From positions 1 through 64,000 of the forward strand of contig CAVVAM010000004.1 of the NCBI GenBank assembly GCA_963746265.1: a stretch of 64,000 bases of DNA. Direction: 5' to 3'. The stretch is from Ilumatobacter sp963746265. Lineage in GTDB: Bacteria > Actinomycetota > Acidimicrobiia > Acidimicrobiales > Ilumatobacteraceae. The notes below the pieces were generated by a model. It did not search any database, was not told where the DNA came from, and saw nothing but the letters and a program-made list of their open reading frames with translations. The first letter of the stretch is position 1; every line of letters begins with the position of its first letter. A program made the translations under genes and the position numbers. Shown piece after piece: positions 26,101-34,398 of this stretch.

Positions 26101-28063
26101 TCGGCGTCAGGCGCCGCTCCGTCGTCAGCACGATCTCGCCGAACCGGTCGAAGTTGAAGTACTCGGAGATGACGAGGTCCTGCTCGAAGACGACCGACAT
26201 CCCCTCGACCGGCTCGAAGTCGTCGACCGACAACACCGGAAGTGACGGCGTCGCCGGTGTGGGCAGCGGGTTGCCACTGCTGAGGACGGTGACGCCGGTG
26301 AACGAGGTGATCTCGGTCAGGCCGTTGAACTCCGACACGGGCCCCTCGACCCGCACCCGATCGCCGATCGCCACGTCGACGGCCGGACTGCTCGCATTGC
26401 TGCCGTCGAAGACGAAGATGCCTTCCGAGGTGAGGGGATCGGTGTCGGCGTCGACGTCCTCCTCCTGGACGTGGAAGCCGTTCAGATCACCGTTCGCGCC
26501 GGCGACACCGTTCTGGAAGTCGCCCACGACGATGCCCTCGATGATCACGGTGGCGCCGACGATCGGGCTGACCAGCCCCGGGCCCTGCACGTCGTGGATC
26601 GGCGTGATCCCGACGACCTGGATCTGCAGATCGCAGGTGGTCGTGTCGCCGGCTGAGTTCTCGGCTTGGACGGTCGCCGTGTAGAACCCGGTGTCGGCAA
26701 GCGCGTCGAGGTTCAACTCGATCGTCGCCGGGTCGCCGACACCGGCCGACGGCGTGAACGTGCCGGCCGTGAGGTTGCCTCCGGGCGAAACGTCGTCGGA
26801 GACCAGCGTCATGGTGACGACGGTGTCGTCGGCGTCGCTGGCCGAGATGGTCGACGAACCGGCGACCCCCTCGTCGGTGACGAGGCTCGAGCCACAGTCG
26901 ATCAGCAGCGGCGCGCCGCCGCCCCCGCCGCAGTCGGCGGTGTGGGCGCCGAGCCCGTCGAACGTGTCCTGCGGGAACACGTTCCACTCGACCGACGCGT
27001 CGAACGCGTCGTCGGCGTTCATGTCACCGGCGCACACAGTCTCCATGCGACGCAGGGTGTCGTTCTGGCCCCCGCCCGGCCACTCCGAACCGGGATCGAA
27101 CCCGATCTGACCGAACGCATCGACAACCACTCCATCCTTGCGCAGCACGACCGCGTCATCACCGTTGAAGTTGATCACCGCGGAGCTGATGAGATCGGTC
27201 TCCGCAAGGATCGCCGGGTCAGCGGACGCATTGGCGAGCACGAAGACATCGCCATCCGCGACCGTGCCGGTCAGAGCAACGCTCTGGCTCACCGTCGAAG
27301 CACCGTTGCTGTACAACTCCAGCGTGTACAACCCGGCCGACAGATCGACCGCACCACCGGTCCCGTTGTAGATCTCGATCGCCTTGTTGAACCCCGACCC
27401 CTCGATGTACTCCGACATGAACAAGTCGGCTGCTCCCCCGCCGCCGCAGTCGGCGGTGTGGGCGCCGAGCCCGTCGAACGTGTCCTGCGGGAACACGTTC
27501 CACTCGACCGACGCGTCGAACGCGTCGTCGGCGTTCATGTCACCGGCGCACACAGTCTCCATGCGACGCAGGGTGTCGTTCTGGCCCCCGCCCGGCCACT
27601 CCGAACCGGGATCGAACCCGATCTGACCGAACGCATCGACAACCACTCCGTCCTTGCGCAGCACGACCGCGTCATCACCGTTGAAGTTGATCACCGCGGA
27701 GCTGATGAGATCGGTCTCCGCAAGGATCGCCGGGTCAGCGGACGCATTGGCGAGCACGAAGACATCGCCATCCGCGACCGTGCCGGTCAGAGCAACGCTC
27801 TGGCTCACCGTCGAAGCACCGTTGCTGTACAACTCCAGCGTGTACAACCCGGCCGACAGATCGACCGCACCACCGGTCCCGTTGTAGATCTCGATCGCCT
27901 TGTTGAACCCCGACCCCTCGATGTACTCCGACATGAACAAGTCGCTGGTCGCAGCTGTCGCTACGGGCGGCGACGCGGTCAACACCACCGTGCCTGCGAC
28001 CAGTGCGGTCGCCACGACCGCCCGCAATGCGATCGAGGTCTTTGCTCGAATTGTCCGGATCAT
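23165..28063 (-). CDS. giant secreted double nuclease with two lamin-tail domains
   Basis: 1632 residues. Signal peptide about 1-38 (hydrophobic core, then ATAATS). Two lamin-tail domains (about 40-210 and 212-382) begin DLFMSEYIEGSGFNKAIEIY and are almost identical. An immunoglobulin-like segment and an OB-fold region (about 470-610) follow. Then comes an ExeM/NucH-type endonuclease/exonuclease/phosphatase domain (about 749-1075: NITVASFNVLNYF, LIEIENND, AVNHLKSKG, LIIGDLNSY, SSDHDPVIVGL). After a helical linker (about 1085-1235) there is a second, different domain of the same superfamily (about 1240-1615: YATFNASLNRG, LLINEFDYD, FLVSHPTPP, VIAGDQNSDP, SSDHRLVWVDVDV). The tail is His-rich. 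Extracellular DNA or nucleotide hydrolysis, probably for phosphate or nutrient supply, is inferred. AGGGGAAG precedes the ATG as a ribosome binding site. Confidence 0.88.
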   Translation of the reverse strand: MIRTIRAKTSIALRAVVATALVAGTVVLTASPPVATAATSDLFMSEYIEGSGFNKAIEIYNGTGGAVDLSAGLYTLELYSNGASTVSQSVALTGTVADGDVFVLANASADPAILAETDLISSAVINFNGDDAVVLRKDGVVVDAFGQIGFDPGSEWPGGGQNDTLRRMETVCAGDMNADDAFDASVEWNVFPQDTFDGLGAHTADCGGGGAADLFMSEYIEGSGFNKAIEIYNGTGGAVDLSAGLYTLELYSNGASTVSQSVALTGTVADGDVFVLANASADPAILAETDLISSAVINFNGDDAVVLRKDGVVVDAFGQIGFDPGSEWPGGGQNDTLRRMETVCAGDMNADDAFDASVEWNVFPQDTFDGLGAHTADCGGGGGAPLLIDCGSSLVTDEGVAGSSTISASDADDTVVTMTLVSDDVSPGGNLTAGTFTPSAGVGDPATIELNLDALADTGFYTATVQAENSAGDTTTCDLQIQVVGITPIHDVQGPGLVSPIVGATVIIEGIVVGDFQNGVAGANGDLNGFHVQEEDVDADTDPLTSEGIFVFDGSNASSPAVDVAIGDRVRVEGPVSEFNGLTEITSFTGVTVLSSGNPLPTPATPSLPVLSVDDFEPVEGMSVVFEQDLVISEYFNFDRFGEIVLTTERRLTPTAEFEPGPAAVAAAADFLLNRITLDDGRTNQNPDPAIHPNGGVFDLTNLFRGGDTVAHVTGVMDYGFGLYRIQPTQGADYTSANSRSVAPDPVGGNITVASFNVLNYFTTIDDGMNDICGPNGDQECRGADDLNELNRQRDKIVAALAAIDADVFGLIEIENNDLAGLNGDAVGNLVDSLNAVVGAGVYDAIDTGTIGTDAIKVAMIYKPGSVSPVGPYAILDSSVDPRFIDTKSRPVLAQTFADNATGGVVTVAVNHLKSKGSSCADVGDPDATDGSGNCNGTRTMAAEALVDWAATDPTGSGDPDFLIIGDLNSYDKETPIDAIVAGGDDTLGTRDDYTDLVFQYLGEDAYSYVFDGQIGYLDHALANTDLVDQVTGVTVWHINADEPDLIDYDTSFKQPAQQAIYAPDAYRSSDHDPVIVGLELGVTETARGLKEAARDDLTALLPTGSSKDDRRIQRAITSIDRSLDPDLWLDDSYLDGKDGKKVFSEEMNAAKQLMKVRGPASAGARAAIDLLLEADERLAVDALDIAIATGGNAGDIAEAQHELNEAAVDIARGRFAKAIGRYRHAWEHAVAAVRDARYATFNASLNRGSAGDLVAELATAGSAQPAAIAEIIQRSRPEVLLINEFDYDAGGVAAARFQQNYLSISQNGADPIDYPFRYVAPSNTGIDSGFDLNNNGIFGEPDDAFGFGFFPGQFGMVVYSMHPIDVNEIRTFQNFLWKDMPGALLPEDPPGTPWFSTEELDVVRLSSKSHWDVPMWIGDREVHFLVSHPTPPVFDGPEDRNGKRNSDEIRFWADYVKGGRTASYIYDDAGTGGGLEGGDRFVIAGDQNSDPLDGDSLPGSIQQLLDSPKVNTKVTPDSAGGIEQSALQGNANTLHLSDPAFDTADFFDGFPPAPFGGAPGNLRADYVLPSKNLKITDAAVFWPESSDPLFALVGTFPFPSSDHRLVWVDVDVDGSHGHDGQGHDHGHGDHR
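26930..27944 (-). repeat. near-identical 516-bp tandem repeat inside the nuclease gene
   Basis: Copies at about 26930-27428 and 27446-27944, period 516 bp (172 codons), each encode one lamin-tail domain plus a Gly-rich joint. The only difference noticed within them is A27130 versus G27646. Identity at silent sites shows a recent duplication or ongoing gene conversion. Confidence 0.93.
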
Positions 28064-28481
28064 GGTCTTCCCCTCGTCACCGACTCGCCGTCGAGTCGTC
28101 GTTCATGAACGCCTGATTCGCCGATCGTCGGGCCGCTGCGATGGCACCGGCAATGGCCCGCTCTCTCCACCGTTCACCGATGGATACTCGCCTGTTCGAA
28201 CAGCCCCCAACACCATCCGAGGGTCACTCTGTCACGCGACACGCCGGTCGTCCAGCGGGCCGGCAGATGGCCACCTGTGCGTGGAATGTCGTTCACGGGG
28301 TGCAGCGCGTCGCGACGGCCCCCAGATGGACGCCCGTCCCTGCTTCATCGACACCGACATCGACACAGCATCGGACGAGGCCGGCGCGCTCGTCATCGCG
28401 TTGCGCCACCCCCGACATCCCCCAACGATGGAAATCGGATCGGGAGGTGCTGTCATGGAGACGTAGATCACCACACGCCGG
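28064..28481. other. intergenic stretch, 418 bp, between divergent genes
   Basis: No gene is supported. It holds the nuclease ribosome binding site and a small hairpin with arms GACTCG and CGAGTC at 28082-28097. Promoters were not identified with confidence. Confidence 0.45.
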
Positions 28482-29169
28482 GTGCCGAATCGGATTCCGG
28501 GGCGATCGCCGACACCTCGCCGATCGGTCGTGGCAGTTGCCACGGCCCTCGTCGCGATGGTGCTCCCCGCGACTCCGGTTGCTCGGGCGTTCGCCGGGGG
28601 TTCGTCGCCGGAGCCGGGATTGGCGATCTGTGCCGACGCAAGGGATCACATGACGGGTATCACGTGGTCTGGCAGCAAGTCGGTTGCGGCCGGGCTCGTG
28701 CACAGCAACGACGAACTGACCATCAGCGGCTCGAACAACGAGTTGCTCGGCGACACCGAGTACGTAGACCGAGTCCGCATCACGGGTCAGCAGAACGCCG
28801 TCGAGCCTCCGCCGACGCGGGTTGCGGCAACTGATGCGCCGATCAACTTCGACATCGTTCACCACCACCGTCGACGCGTCGGATCGGACCATCCGGGTGC
28901 GGGCGGCATCGCTCGACTCGCTCCAGCGGGTCGACGAGAACCAGCTGGTGCGCGGCGGGCTGAGCTACTCGATCGACGTGACGTCGTCCGACCCGACGGT
29001 CGGCGCCATCACGCTGAGCCCGCTCGTGTTCACCGACGCGGACGAGTACCTGGATACCCAGTTCGTGCCGCTCGCAGTCGGAACCACCACGATCTCCATC
29101 GACCAACCGCCCGGCTTCCTGCCGCCGGCCGGAGAAACCGCCATCGTGGCGACCGTCGAGCCCACGTAG
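28482..29169 (+). pseudogene. decayed secreted protein gene
   Basis: The first frame gives a signal peptide (SVVAVATALVAMVLPATPVA) and an extracellular domain (ICADARDHMTGITWSGSKSV, LTISGSNNELLG), then loses sense after INFDI near 28860. The sense continues in the next frame as TTTVDASDRTIRVRAASLDS, ENQLVRGGLSYSIDVTSSDP and FVPLAVGTTTISIDQPPGF, ending at TAG 29169. Together they resemble large actinobacterial secreted proteins with Ig-like parts. The frameshift and short length argue for a remnant. The first frame also runs on by accident into the HNH gene downstream. Confidence 0.6.
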
Positions 29170-29300
29170 GTCGCCAACGCAACCGAAGGAGACGGGTGAC
29201 CGCCGGTTCGGCACGGAGCAGATCTTCGATCTGGACGACCTCCGCGGGCGCTCGACACCAACCACGCGCACGTGGATCCCAGATTGGGAGAACCGACGTC

Positions 29301-30407
29301 ATCAACGATCCGTCTTCGAAGCAGCCGAGATGCACCGATTCGTCAACGGGGTCGCCGGCCGCCGAAACGCTGAGCCGCACGACGAAGACGTCGTCGCGCG
29401 AGGCACGTGTCATCGAATGTCGGTCGCGCCTCCTCGTTCGAGCACCCGAGCTGGCGGCGCTCCTGCGCGCCGGCGGTATCAGTGCCGCTCACGTCGATGC
29501 GCTGACCAACGCGATCGCCCGCCTCGACGACGACCAACTCGCCGCCGTGCTCCGGCGGGAGCCCGAGCTCGCCGAACTCGCTCCCACGATCGCACCCGAA
29601 GCATTCGCCCGACGGTGCGGCGCCCTCGCCCACGAGATGATCGAACGAGATCGGACCCCCGAAGACGCCGGCCACGAGCAAGCGCTCAACACGATCTCGC
29701 GCACGATCGATCCGCACACCGGCCGTCACCGGATCACCATCGACTGGGACCCGGAGACAGGGCATCGTGCGTTCACGATCATCGATCACGAGATCGCCGC
29801 ACTCGTCGCCGCTCGACGGCACGACGCCGATGCCTCGCCGATTGACCGCCATCATCTCGGCGCGATCGCGGTCGCGAACCTGCTCGCCGGTGGCCACAGC
29901 GGCCGGTGTCCGGGCAAGGTCGAGATGACCGTGATCATCGACGAGGCCTCGCTGCGCGGCAGGCTCGACGAGCACGGCGTCTGCGAGCTCGGCGACGGCA
30001 CCCCGATCTCGGTCGCCACCGCTCGACGACTCGCCTGCGATGCCGACATCCTGCCGGTGGTGCTCGGCGGCCGCTCGATCCCGCTCGACCACGGGCGAAG
30101 CAGGCGTCTCGCCGGTCCGCAACAGCGCAAGGCGCTCGAAGCGATCTATCTCACCTGTGCATTCGACAACTGTGACATCCCTTTCGCCGACTGCGACATC
30201 CACCACCTCCTCGAATGGCTCGAGCACCAAGGTCCGACCGATCTCCGGCATCTCGTGCCCCACTGCAACCGACACCACCACCTGGTCCACGAGGCAGGTT
30301 GGCGGCTCGATCTCGCAGCCGATCGCACCCTCATCATCATCCGACCCGACGACAGCGTGCACGCCGTCTACCGGCCCGACCGACTCCCCCTCGCCCACGC
30401 CGCCTGA
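29301..30407 (+). CDS. DUF222/HNH endonuclease family protein (13E12 type), 5'-truncated
   Basis: About 368 residues of the DUF222-HNH family, multicopy proteins of actinobacterial genomes. The DUF222 part covers ISAAHVDALTNAIARLDDDQ to GKVEMTVIIDEASLRG. The HNH part is CAFDNCDIPFADCDIHHLLE followed by HLVPHCNRHHHLVHEAGW, with all zinc and catalytic positions present. No ATG, GTG or TTG start in this frame precedes the domain with a credible signal, and the first part of DUF222 seems missing. The coordinate given is where sense begins. A complete catalytic end with a lost start suggests a degraded copy, or expression from a non-canonical start. Confidence 0.6.
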   Translation: MNDPSSKQPRCTDSSTGSPAAETLSRTTKTSSREARVIECRSRLLVRAPELAALLRAGGISAAHVDALTNAIARLDDDQLAAVLRREPELAELAPTIAPEAFARRCGALAHEMIERDRTPEDAGHEQALNTISRTIDPHTGRHRITIDWDPETGHRAFTIIDHEIAALVAARRHDADASPIDRHHLGAIAVANLLAGGHSGRCPGKVEMTVIIDEASLRGRLDEHGVCELGDGTPISVATARRLACDADILPVVLGGRSIPLDHGRSRRLAGPQQRKALEAIYLTCAFDNCDIPFADCDIHHLLEWLEHQGPTDLRHLVPHCNRHHHLVHEAGWRLDLAADRTLIIIRPDDSVHAVYRPDRLPLAHAA

Positions 30408-30586
30408 GCCATGCGGGCGAGGCGCGCCCGGCGAGCCTCTTGACAACCGAAGACGCGGGCCGCCGGCGAGGCCCACCCGTGCCGAGGTGCCAATGATCCC
30501 TCTCGCGATCAGGGAGCGATGGTCGACAACCGTCCGTGAGGAGACGGAAGGCAGCGGTCAGTGAGCGTGTCGGACGGTCGAGCCGC

Positions 30587-31504
30587 TCACACGGCGAGCT
30601 CGCACCAGTCCTTGTAGCGGTCGACCTCACCGCGCACGACCTGGCCGTACGACTCCGCGATCGCCGACGTCTTCGGCCCCGGGCACGGGATCGCGCGATC
30701 GTCGACCGAGTTGACCGAGCTGACCTCGGCAGCGGTGCCGACCAGGAACATCTCATCCGCGATGTACACGTCGGAGCGCGCGAGGTTGTCGGTGATGCAC
30801 TCGAAGCCGAGATCGCGGGCGAGCGTCATCACCGTGTTCTGCGTGATCCCTTCGAGGGCACCCGCCGACAGCGGCGGCGTGATCAGCTTGTCGTGTCGGC
30901 TGACGAACACGTTCTCACCGGAGCACTCGGCGATCAGCCCGTTCGGGGCGAGCATCAGCGCTTCGTCATAGCCCGCCTTGAGCGCCTCGACCTTGGCGAG
31001 CGATGAGTTCACGTAGTTGCCCGTGGTCTTCGACGCAGGCGGCATGGTGTTGTGGTCGTGGCGTGTCCACGACGACGTCTTCAGACGCACGCCTTTGGTC
31101 ACGGCGTCGTCGCCCAGGTACGCACCCCACGGCCAGCACGCGATCGACACGTCGACCGAGCACGGCATCGTGTTGAGGCCCATCTCGCCGTATCCGAAGT
31201 ACACGAGCGGACGCACGTAACACGACGCCAGGCCTGTCGACGCGACCGTGGCCTTGGTGGCCTCGATCAGCTCATCGACGGTGTACGGGATCTCCATCCC
31301 GACGATCTTCGCCGAGTTGAACAGCCGCTGGATGTGCTCGGTGAGCCTGAACACGGCCGGGCCCTGCGCCGTCTCGTAGGCGCGGATGCCCTCGAACACT
31401 CCGGTGCCGTAGTGCAGTGTGTGGGTGAGCACGTGCACCGTTGCGTCTTCCCAAGCGACGAGATCGCCGTTCATCCAGATCTTCGGTGTGGGCGTGATGG
31501 GCAT
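30587..31504 (-). CDS. ilvE: branched-chain amino acid aminotransferase
   Basis: PLP enzyme for the last step of valine, leucine and isoleucine synthesis. It has 305 residues, a class IV fold. The cofactor lysine is in PPASKTTGNYVNSSLAK. Other marks are HVLTHTLHYGTGVFEGIRAY, YVRPLVYFGYGEMGLN, GYDEALMLAPNGLIAECSGE and LEGITQNTVMTLA. It follows leuB by 30 bp. A near-match -10 box (TAGGAC) lies 6 nt before its ATG, so it may have its own promoter as well as leuB read-through. Confidence 0.95.
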   Translation of the reverse strand: MPITPTPKIWMNGDLVAWEDATVHVLTHTLHYGTGVFEGIRAYETAQGPAVFRLTEHIQRLFNSAKIVGMEIPYTVDELIEATKATVASTGLASCYVRPLVYFGYGEMGLNTMPCSVDVSIACWPWGAYLGDDAVTKGVRLKTSSWTRHDHNTMPPASKTTGNYVNSSLAKVEALKAGYDEALMLAPNGLIAECSGENVFVSRHDKLITPPLSAGALEGITQNTVMTLARDLGFECITDNLARSDVYIADEMFLVGTAAEVSSVNSVDDRAIPCPGPKTSAIAESYGQVVRGEVDRYKDWCELAV

Positions 31505-31534
31505 ACATCGGTCCTAACGGTCGTGCTGTCGGTG

Positions 31535-32527
31535 TCAGTCTCGCACCCGGGCGGCGATCGTGTCACCCACCGACGTGGTGCTGCCGCTACCTGCATCGGC
31601 GCAGGCAGCGCGGATCCGACCGGCGGCGTCGGGCTCACCCAGGAAGTCGAGCATGAGTGCTGCGGAGAGGATCGCCGCGGTCGGATTCGCCTGGTTCGTG
31701 CCGGCGATGTCCGGGGCGGACCCGTGCACCGGTTCGAACATCGACGGCCCGGTGCGTGCCGGATTGAGGTTGGCCGACGACGCCAACCCGATTCCTCCGC
31801 TGACGGCGCCACCGAGGTCGGTGAGGATGTCGCCGAACAGGTTGTCGGTCACGACCACGTCGTATCGATGGGGATCCTGCACGAAGTAGATGCAGGCGGC
31901 ATCCACGTGGTTGTAGGCGGTCTCGATGTCGGGAAACTCTGCGGCAACCGTGTGGAACGTGCGCTCCCACAGGTCGCCTGCGAACGTCAGCACGTTCGTC
32001 TTGTGCACGAGCGTGACGTGACGACGCTCACGGGTGTCGGCCAGCTCGAACGCATACCGGATGCACCGCTCGACACCCCTACGAGTGTTGACCGATCCCT
32101 GCGTTGCGACCTCGTGCGGTGTGCCCCTGCGGAGCACGCCACCCTCGCCCACGTACGGACCTTCGGTGTTCTCGCGGATGACCACGAAGTCGTGCGGCTG
32201 ATCGTGCCCTGGTGCCGTGCCGGAGAACGGACGTTGATTGACGTACAGGTCGAGCTCGAACCGCATCTTCAGCAGCAACCCACGCTCGATCACGCCAGGA
32301 GGCACCTCAGGTGTGCCGACGGCGCCGAGCAGGATCGCATCGAATCCACTCAGTTGCTCGAGCGTGTCGTCGCCCAGGATCTCGCCGTCGCGCAGGTAGC
32401 GGGCCCCGCCGAGGTCGAAGTCGGTCGTATCGAGCTCGACACCTGCGGCGGTCATCACCTTGATGGCCTCGTCGATGACCTCGGGGCCGATTCCGTCCCC
32501 ACCGATGACTGCGATCCTGTGTGCCAT
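31535..32527 (-). CDS. leuB: 3-isopropylmalate dehydrogenase
   Basis: 330 residues of the isocitrate/isopropylmalate dehydrogenase family, which oxidises 3-isopropylmalate, and in citramalate users also 3-methylmalate toward isoleucine. Marks are IGGDGIGPEVIDEA, LLKMRFELDLYVNQRPF, DFVVIRENTEGPYVGEGG, VTLVHKTNVL, DVVVTDNLFGDILTDLGGAV and FEPVHGSAPDIAG. TAGATT (32537-32542, minus strand) is 9 nt before the ATG, so it is probably leaderless. It is divergent from the VOC gene and heads leuB-ilvE. Confidence 0.95.
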   Translation of the reverse strand: MAHRIAVIGGDGIGPEVIDEAIKVMTAAGVELDTTDFDLGGARYLRDGEILGDDTLEQLSGFDAILLGAVGTPEVPPGVIERGLLLKMRFELDLYVNQRPFSGTAPGHDQPHDFVVIRENTEGPYVGEGGVLRRGTPHEVATQGSVNTRRGVERCIRYAFELADTRERRHVTLVHKTNVLTFAGDLWERTFHTVAAEFPDIETAYNHVDAACIYFVQDPHRYDVVVTDNLFGDILTDLGGAVSGGIGLASSANLNPARTGPSMFEPVHGSAPDIAGTNQANPTAAILSAALMLDFLGEPDAAGRIRAACADAGSGSTTSVGDTIAARVRD

Positions 32528-32556
32528 AGGCCGTCGAATCTAGAGGGTCGGCCCGT

Positions 32557-32562
32557 TACGGT
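32557..32562 (+). promoter_or_regulatory. -10 box of the VOC gene (leaderless)
   Basis: TACGGT with a 7-nt spacer to ATG 32570. Together with TAGATT for leuB on the other strand, it makes a compact divergent promoter region of 42 bp with no room for ribosome binding sites. Confidence 0.55.
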
Positions 32563-32569
32563 CACAGGT

Positions 32570-32959
32570 ATGCGAGTCAGGGAGCTGGATCACATCGTGC
32601 TCAACGTCGGCGACGTCGAGCGATCACTGGCCTGGTACACCGAGCGACTCGGACTGGCCGGCGTCCGGGTCGCCGAGTGGCGGGCCGGCACGGTTCCGTT
32701 CCCCTCCGTGCGCGTCAGTGACGGCTGCATCATCGACCTGTTCGCCGCAGACACTCCGGTGGGGCGAGGTCGACTCGACCATTTCTGCCTCGTCGCCGAC
32801 CGCGCCGACGTCGACCGCATCGCCACCGACGACGACTTCACCGTGGTCGACGGGCCCGGCCCCCGGTTCGGTGCCCGAGGCGACGGCTGGTCGGTCTACG
32901 TGTCGGACCCCGACGGCAACACCGTCGAGATCCGCAGCTACGACGACGCATCAGGCTGA
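32570..32959 (+). CDS. VOC / glyoxalase-like protein
   Basis: 129 residues, one vicinal-oxygen-chelate unit with beta-alpha-beta-beta-beta modules. Candidate metal ligands are the His in LDHIVLNV, the His in LDHFCLVAD and the Glu in GNTVEIRSY. Such proteins include lyases, dioxygenases and resistance proteins; the substrate cannot be told. It is followed by greA after 28 bp, but greA has its own -10 box. Confidence 0.82.
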   Translation: MRVRELDHIVLNVGDVERSLAWYTERLGLAGVRVAEWRAGTVPFPSVRVSDGCIIDLFAADTPVGRGRLDHFCLVADRADVDRIATDDDFTVVDGPGPRFGARGDGWSVYVSDPDGNTVEIRSYDDASG

Positions 32960-32987
32960 AACCACCGCTCGGTAGGCTGACCGCACC

Positions 32988-33437
32988 ATGGCGAAGCATC
33001 AGCTCTCCACAGCGGCCTACCAACGCCTCAAGGTCGAGTTCGACGATCTCACGACTCGCGGCCGGATCGAGGTCGCCGAGAAGATCGAACGTGCGCGCGA
33101 GGAAGGCGATCTGAAGGAGAACGCCGGCTACCACGCCGCCAAGGACGAGCAGGGGCACATGGAGGGCCGAATCCGGCAACTCGAACACATGCTCGAGAAC
33201 TGTGAGATCATCGACGACCAGTTCCTGTACACGATCGTGTACGAGGGTGACCCAGACGACATGGCCGAGCGTTACGTCATCGGCAACATGGAAGAGCAGG
33301 TCGACGGCGCCGACATCATCAGCCCTGCCAGCCCCCTCGGTGCGGCACTCCAGGGTGCTTCACCGGGCGACACGGTGTCGTACGAAGCCCCGAACGGAGC
33401 CCTGACCGTCACGGTGCTCGAGGTGGAGTCGATCTGA
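32988..33437 (+). CDS. greA: transcription elongation factor GreA
   Basis: 149 residues. Rescues backtracked RNA polymerase by stimulating transcript cleavage. The N-terminal coiled coil carries the functional acidic tip: REEGDLKENAGYHAAKDEQG. The C-terminal FKBP-like part contains SPLGAALQGASPGDTVSY. TAGGCT at 32973-32978 lies 9 nt before the ATG with no Shine-Dalgarno sequence. Confidence 0.95.
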   Translation: MAKHQLSTAAYQRLKVEFDDLTTRGRIEVAEKIERAREEGDLKENAGYHAAKDEQGHMEGRIRQLEHMLENCEIIDDQFLYTIVYEGDPDDMAERYVIGNMEEQVDGADIISPASPLGAALQGASPGDTVSYEAPNGALTVTVLEVESI

Positions 33438-33538
33438 GCGCGACCGACCGCGACCTGTCGTTCGCCTCGGGTGCGACCGACCCACCCGCGCTCCCTCCCG
33501 GTCGGGAACTCGACCTCGACGATCGCGGCCCGCTGTTC

Positions 33539-34318
33539 GTGCGCGACATTGCAGGCCCGCAAGGCGCCCCGACGATCGTGCTGCTCCACGGATGGACGGC
33601 AACCGCCGACATCAACTGGTTCACGTGCTACAGCGCCCTGAGCGAGCGCTATCGCGTGGTCGCGTTCGACCACCGGGGCCACGGCCGTGGCATCCGGAGC
33701 CGCCGCACGTTCCGGCTCGAAGACTGCGCCGACGACGTGGCGGCCGTCACCTCGGCCCTCGGTGTCGACACGTTCATCCCGGTCGGCTACTCGATGGGCG
33801 GACCGATCGCCCAACTCACGTGGCGACGGCACCGTGATCGTGTGGACGGCCTCGTGCTGTGCGCCACGACCCCGTACTTCGCGGGCAAGCGCCCGGAACG
33901 ACTCTCGTTCGTCGGACTCACCGGATTGGCGACGCTCGCACGGTTCACGCCGTCGCAGGCTCGCGACTGGATCACCGATCAGGTGTACCTGCAACGCAAA
34001 AGCGCCAACTGGGGCGACTGGGCCACCGAGCAGGTGGCGAACCACGACTGGAAGACGATTCTCCAGGCCGGCAGGGCGATCGGCGAGTTCTCGTCGTCCG
34101 ACTGGGTCGGCGACGTCGACGTCCCGACGTCGATCGTCGTCACCATGAACGACCCGGTCGTGCCGCTGCGACGGCAGGCCAAGCTCTTCGACTGGATCCC
34201 CGAGGCCGAGGCGTTCCGGGTCGAGGGTGGCCACGACGCCGTCGTCGCGAACGCCAAGCGGTTCGTGCCGCAGCTCCTGCGTGCCGTCGACTCGGTCGTG
34301 ACCCGCGGTCGCCGCTGA
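33539..34318 (+). CDS. alpha/beta hydrolase
   Basis: 259 residues from GTG 33539. The oxyanion region is VLLHGWTATADINW. The nucleophile elbow is GYSMGG (Ser). The acid is probably Asp in NDPVVPLR and the His is in VEGGHDAVV. The frame stays open back to the greA stop and reads plausibly as PGRELDLDDRGPLFVRDIAG, but it contains no ATG, GTG or TTG upstream. Either GTG 33539 is the start and trims the first strand, or a CTG at 33434, overlapping the greA stop, is used. The substrate is unknown. Confidence 0.82.
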   Translation: MRDIAGPQGAPTIVLLHGWTATADINWFTCYSALSERYRVVAFDHRGHGRGIRSRRTFRLEDCADDVAAVTSALGVDTFIPVGYSMGGPIAQLTWRRHRDRVDGLVLCATTPYFAGKRPERLSFVGLTGLATLARFTPSQARDWITDQVYLQRKSANWGDWATEQVANHDWKTILQAGRAIGEFSSSDWVGDVDVPTSIVVTMNDPVVPLRRQAKLFDWIPEAEAFRVEGGHDAVVANAKRFVPQLLRAVDSVVTRGRR

Positions 34319-34398
34319 CCCTCGACGAGATATTCGGAGCATCACGTCGGACCATTGCGCGATCGTTTCTCCTCGGGGACCTGAACCAAGGAGGAAAC

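Noticed and set aside
27384..27887. Tandem small frames with identical sequence on the plus strand, at first suggestive of a repeat gene family
   Set aside because: They are shadows of the two lamin-tail copies.
26666..28108. Open frame of 480 codons with an internal repeat on the plus strand
   Set aside because: Antisense of the duplicated lamin-tail region; the repeat only mirrors the 516-bp duplication.
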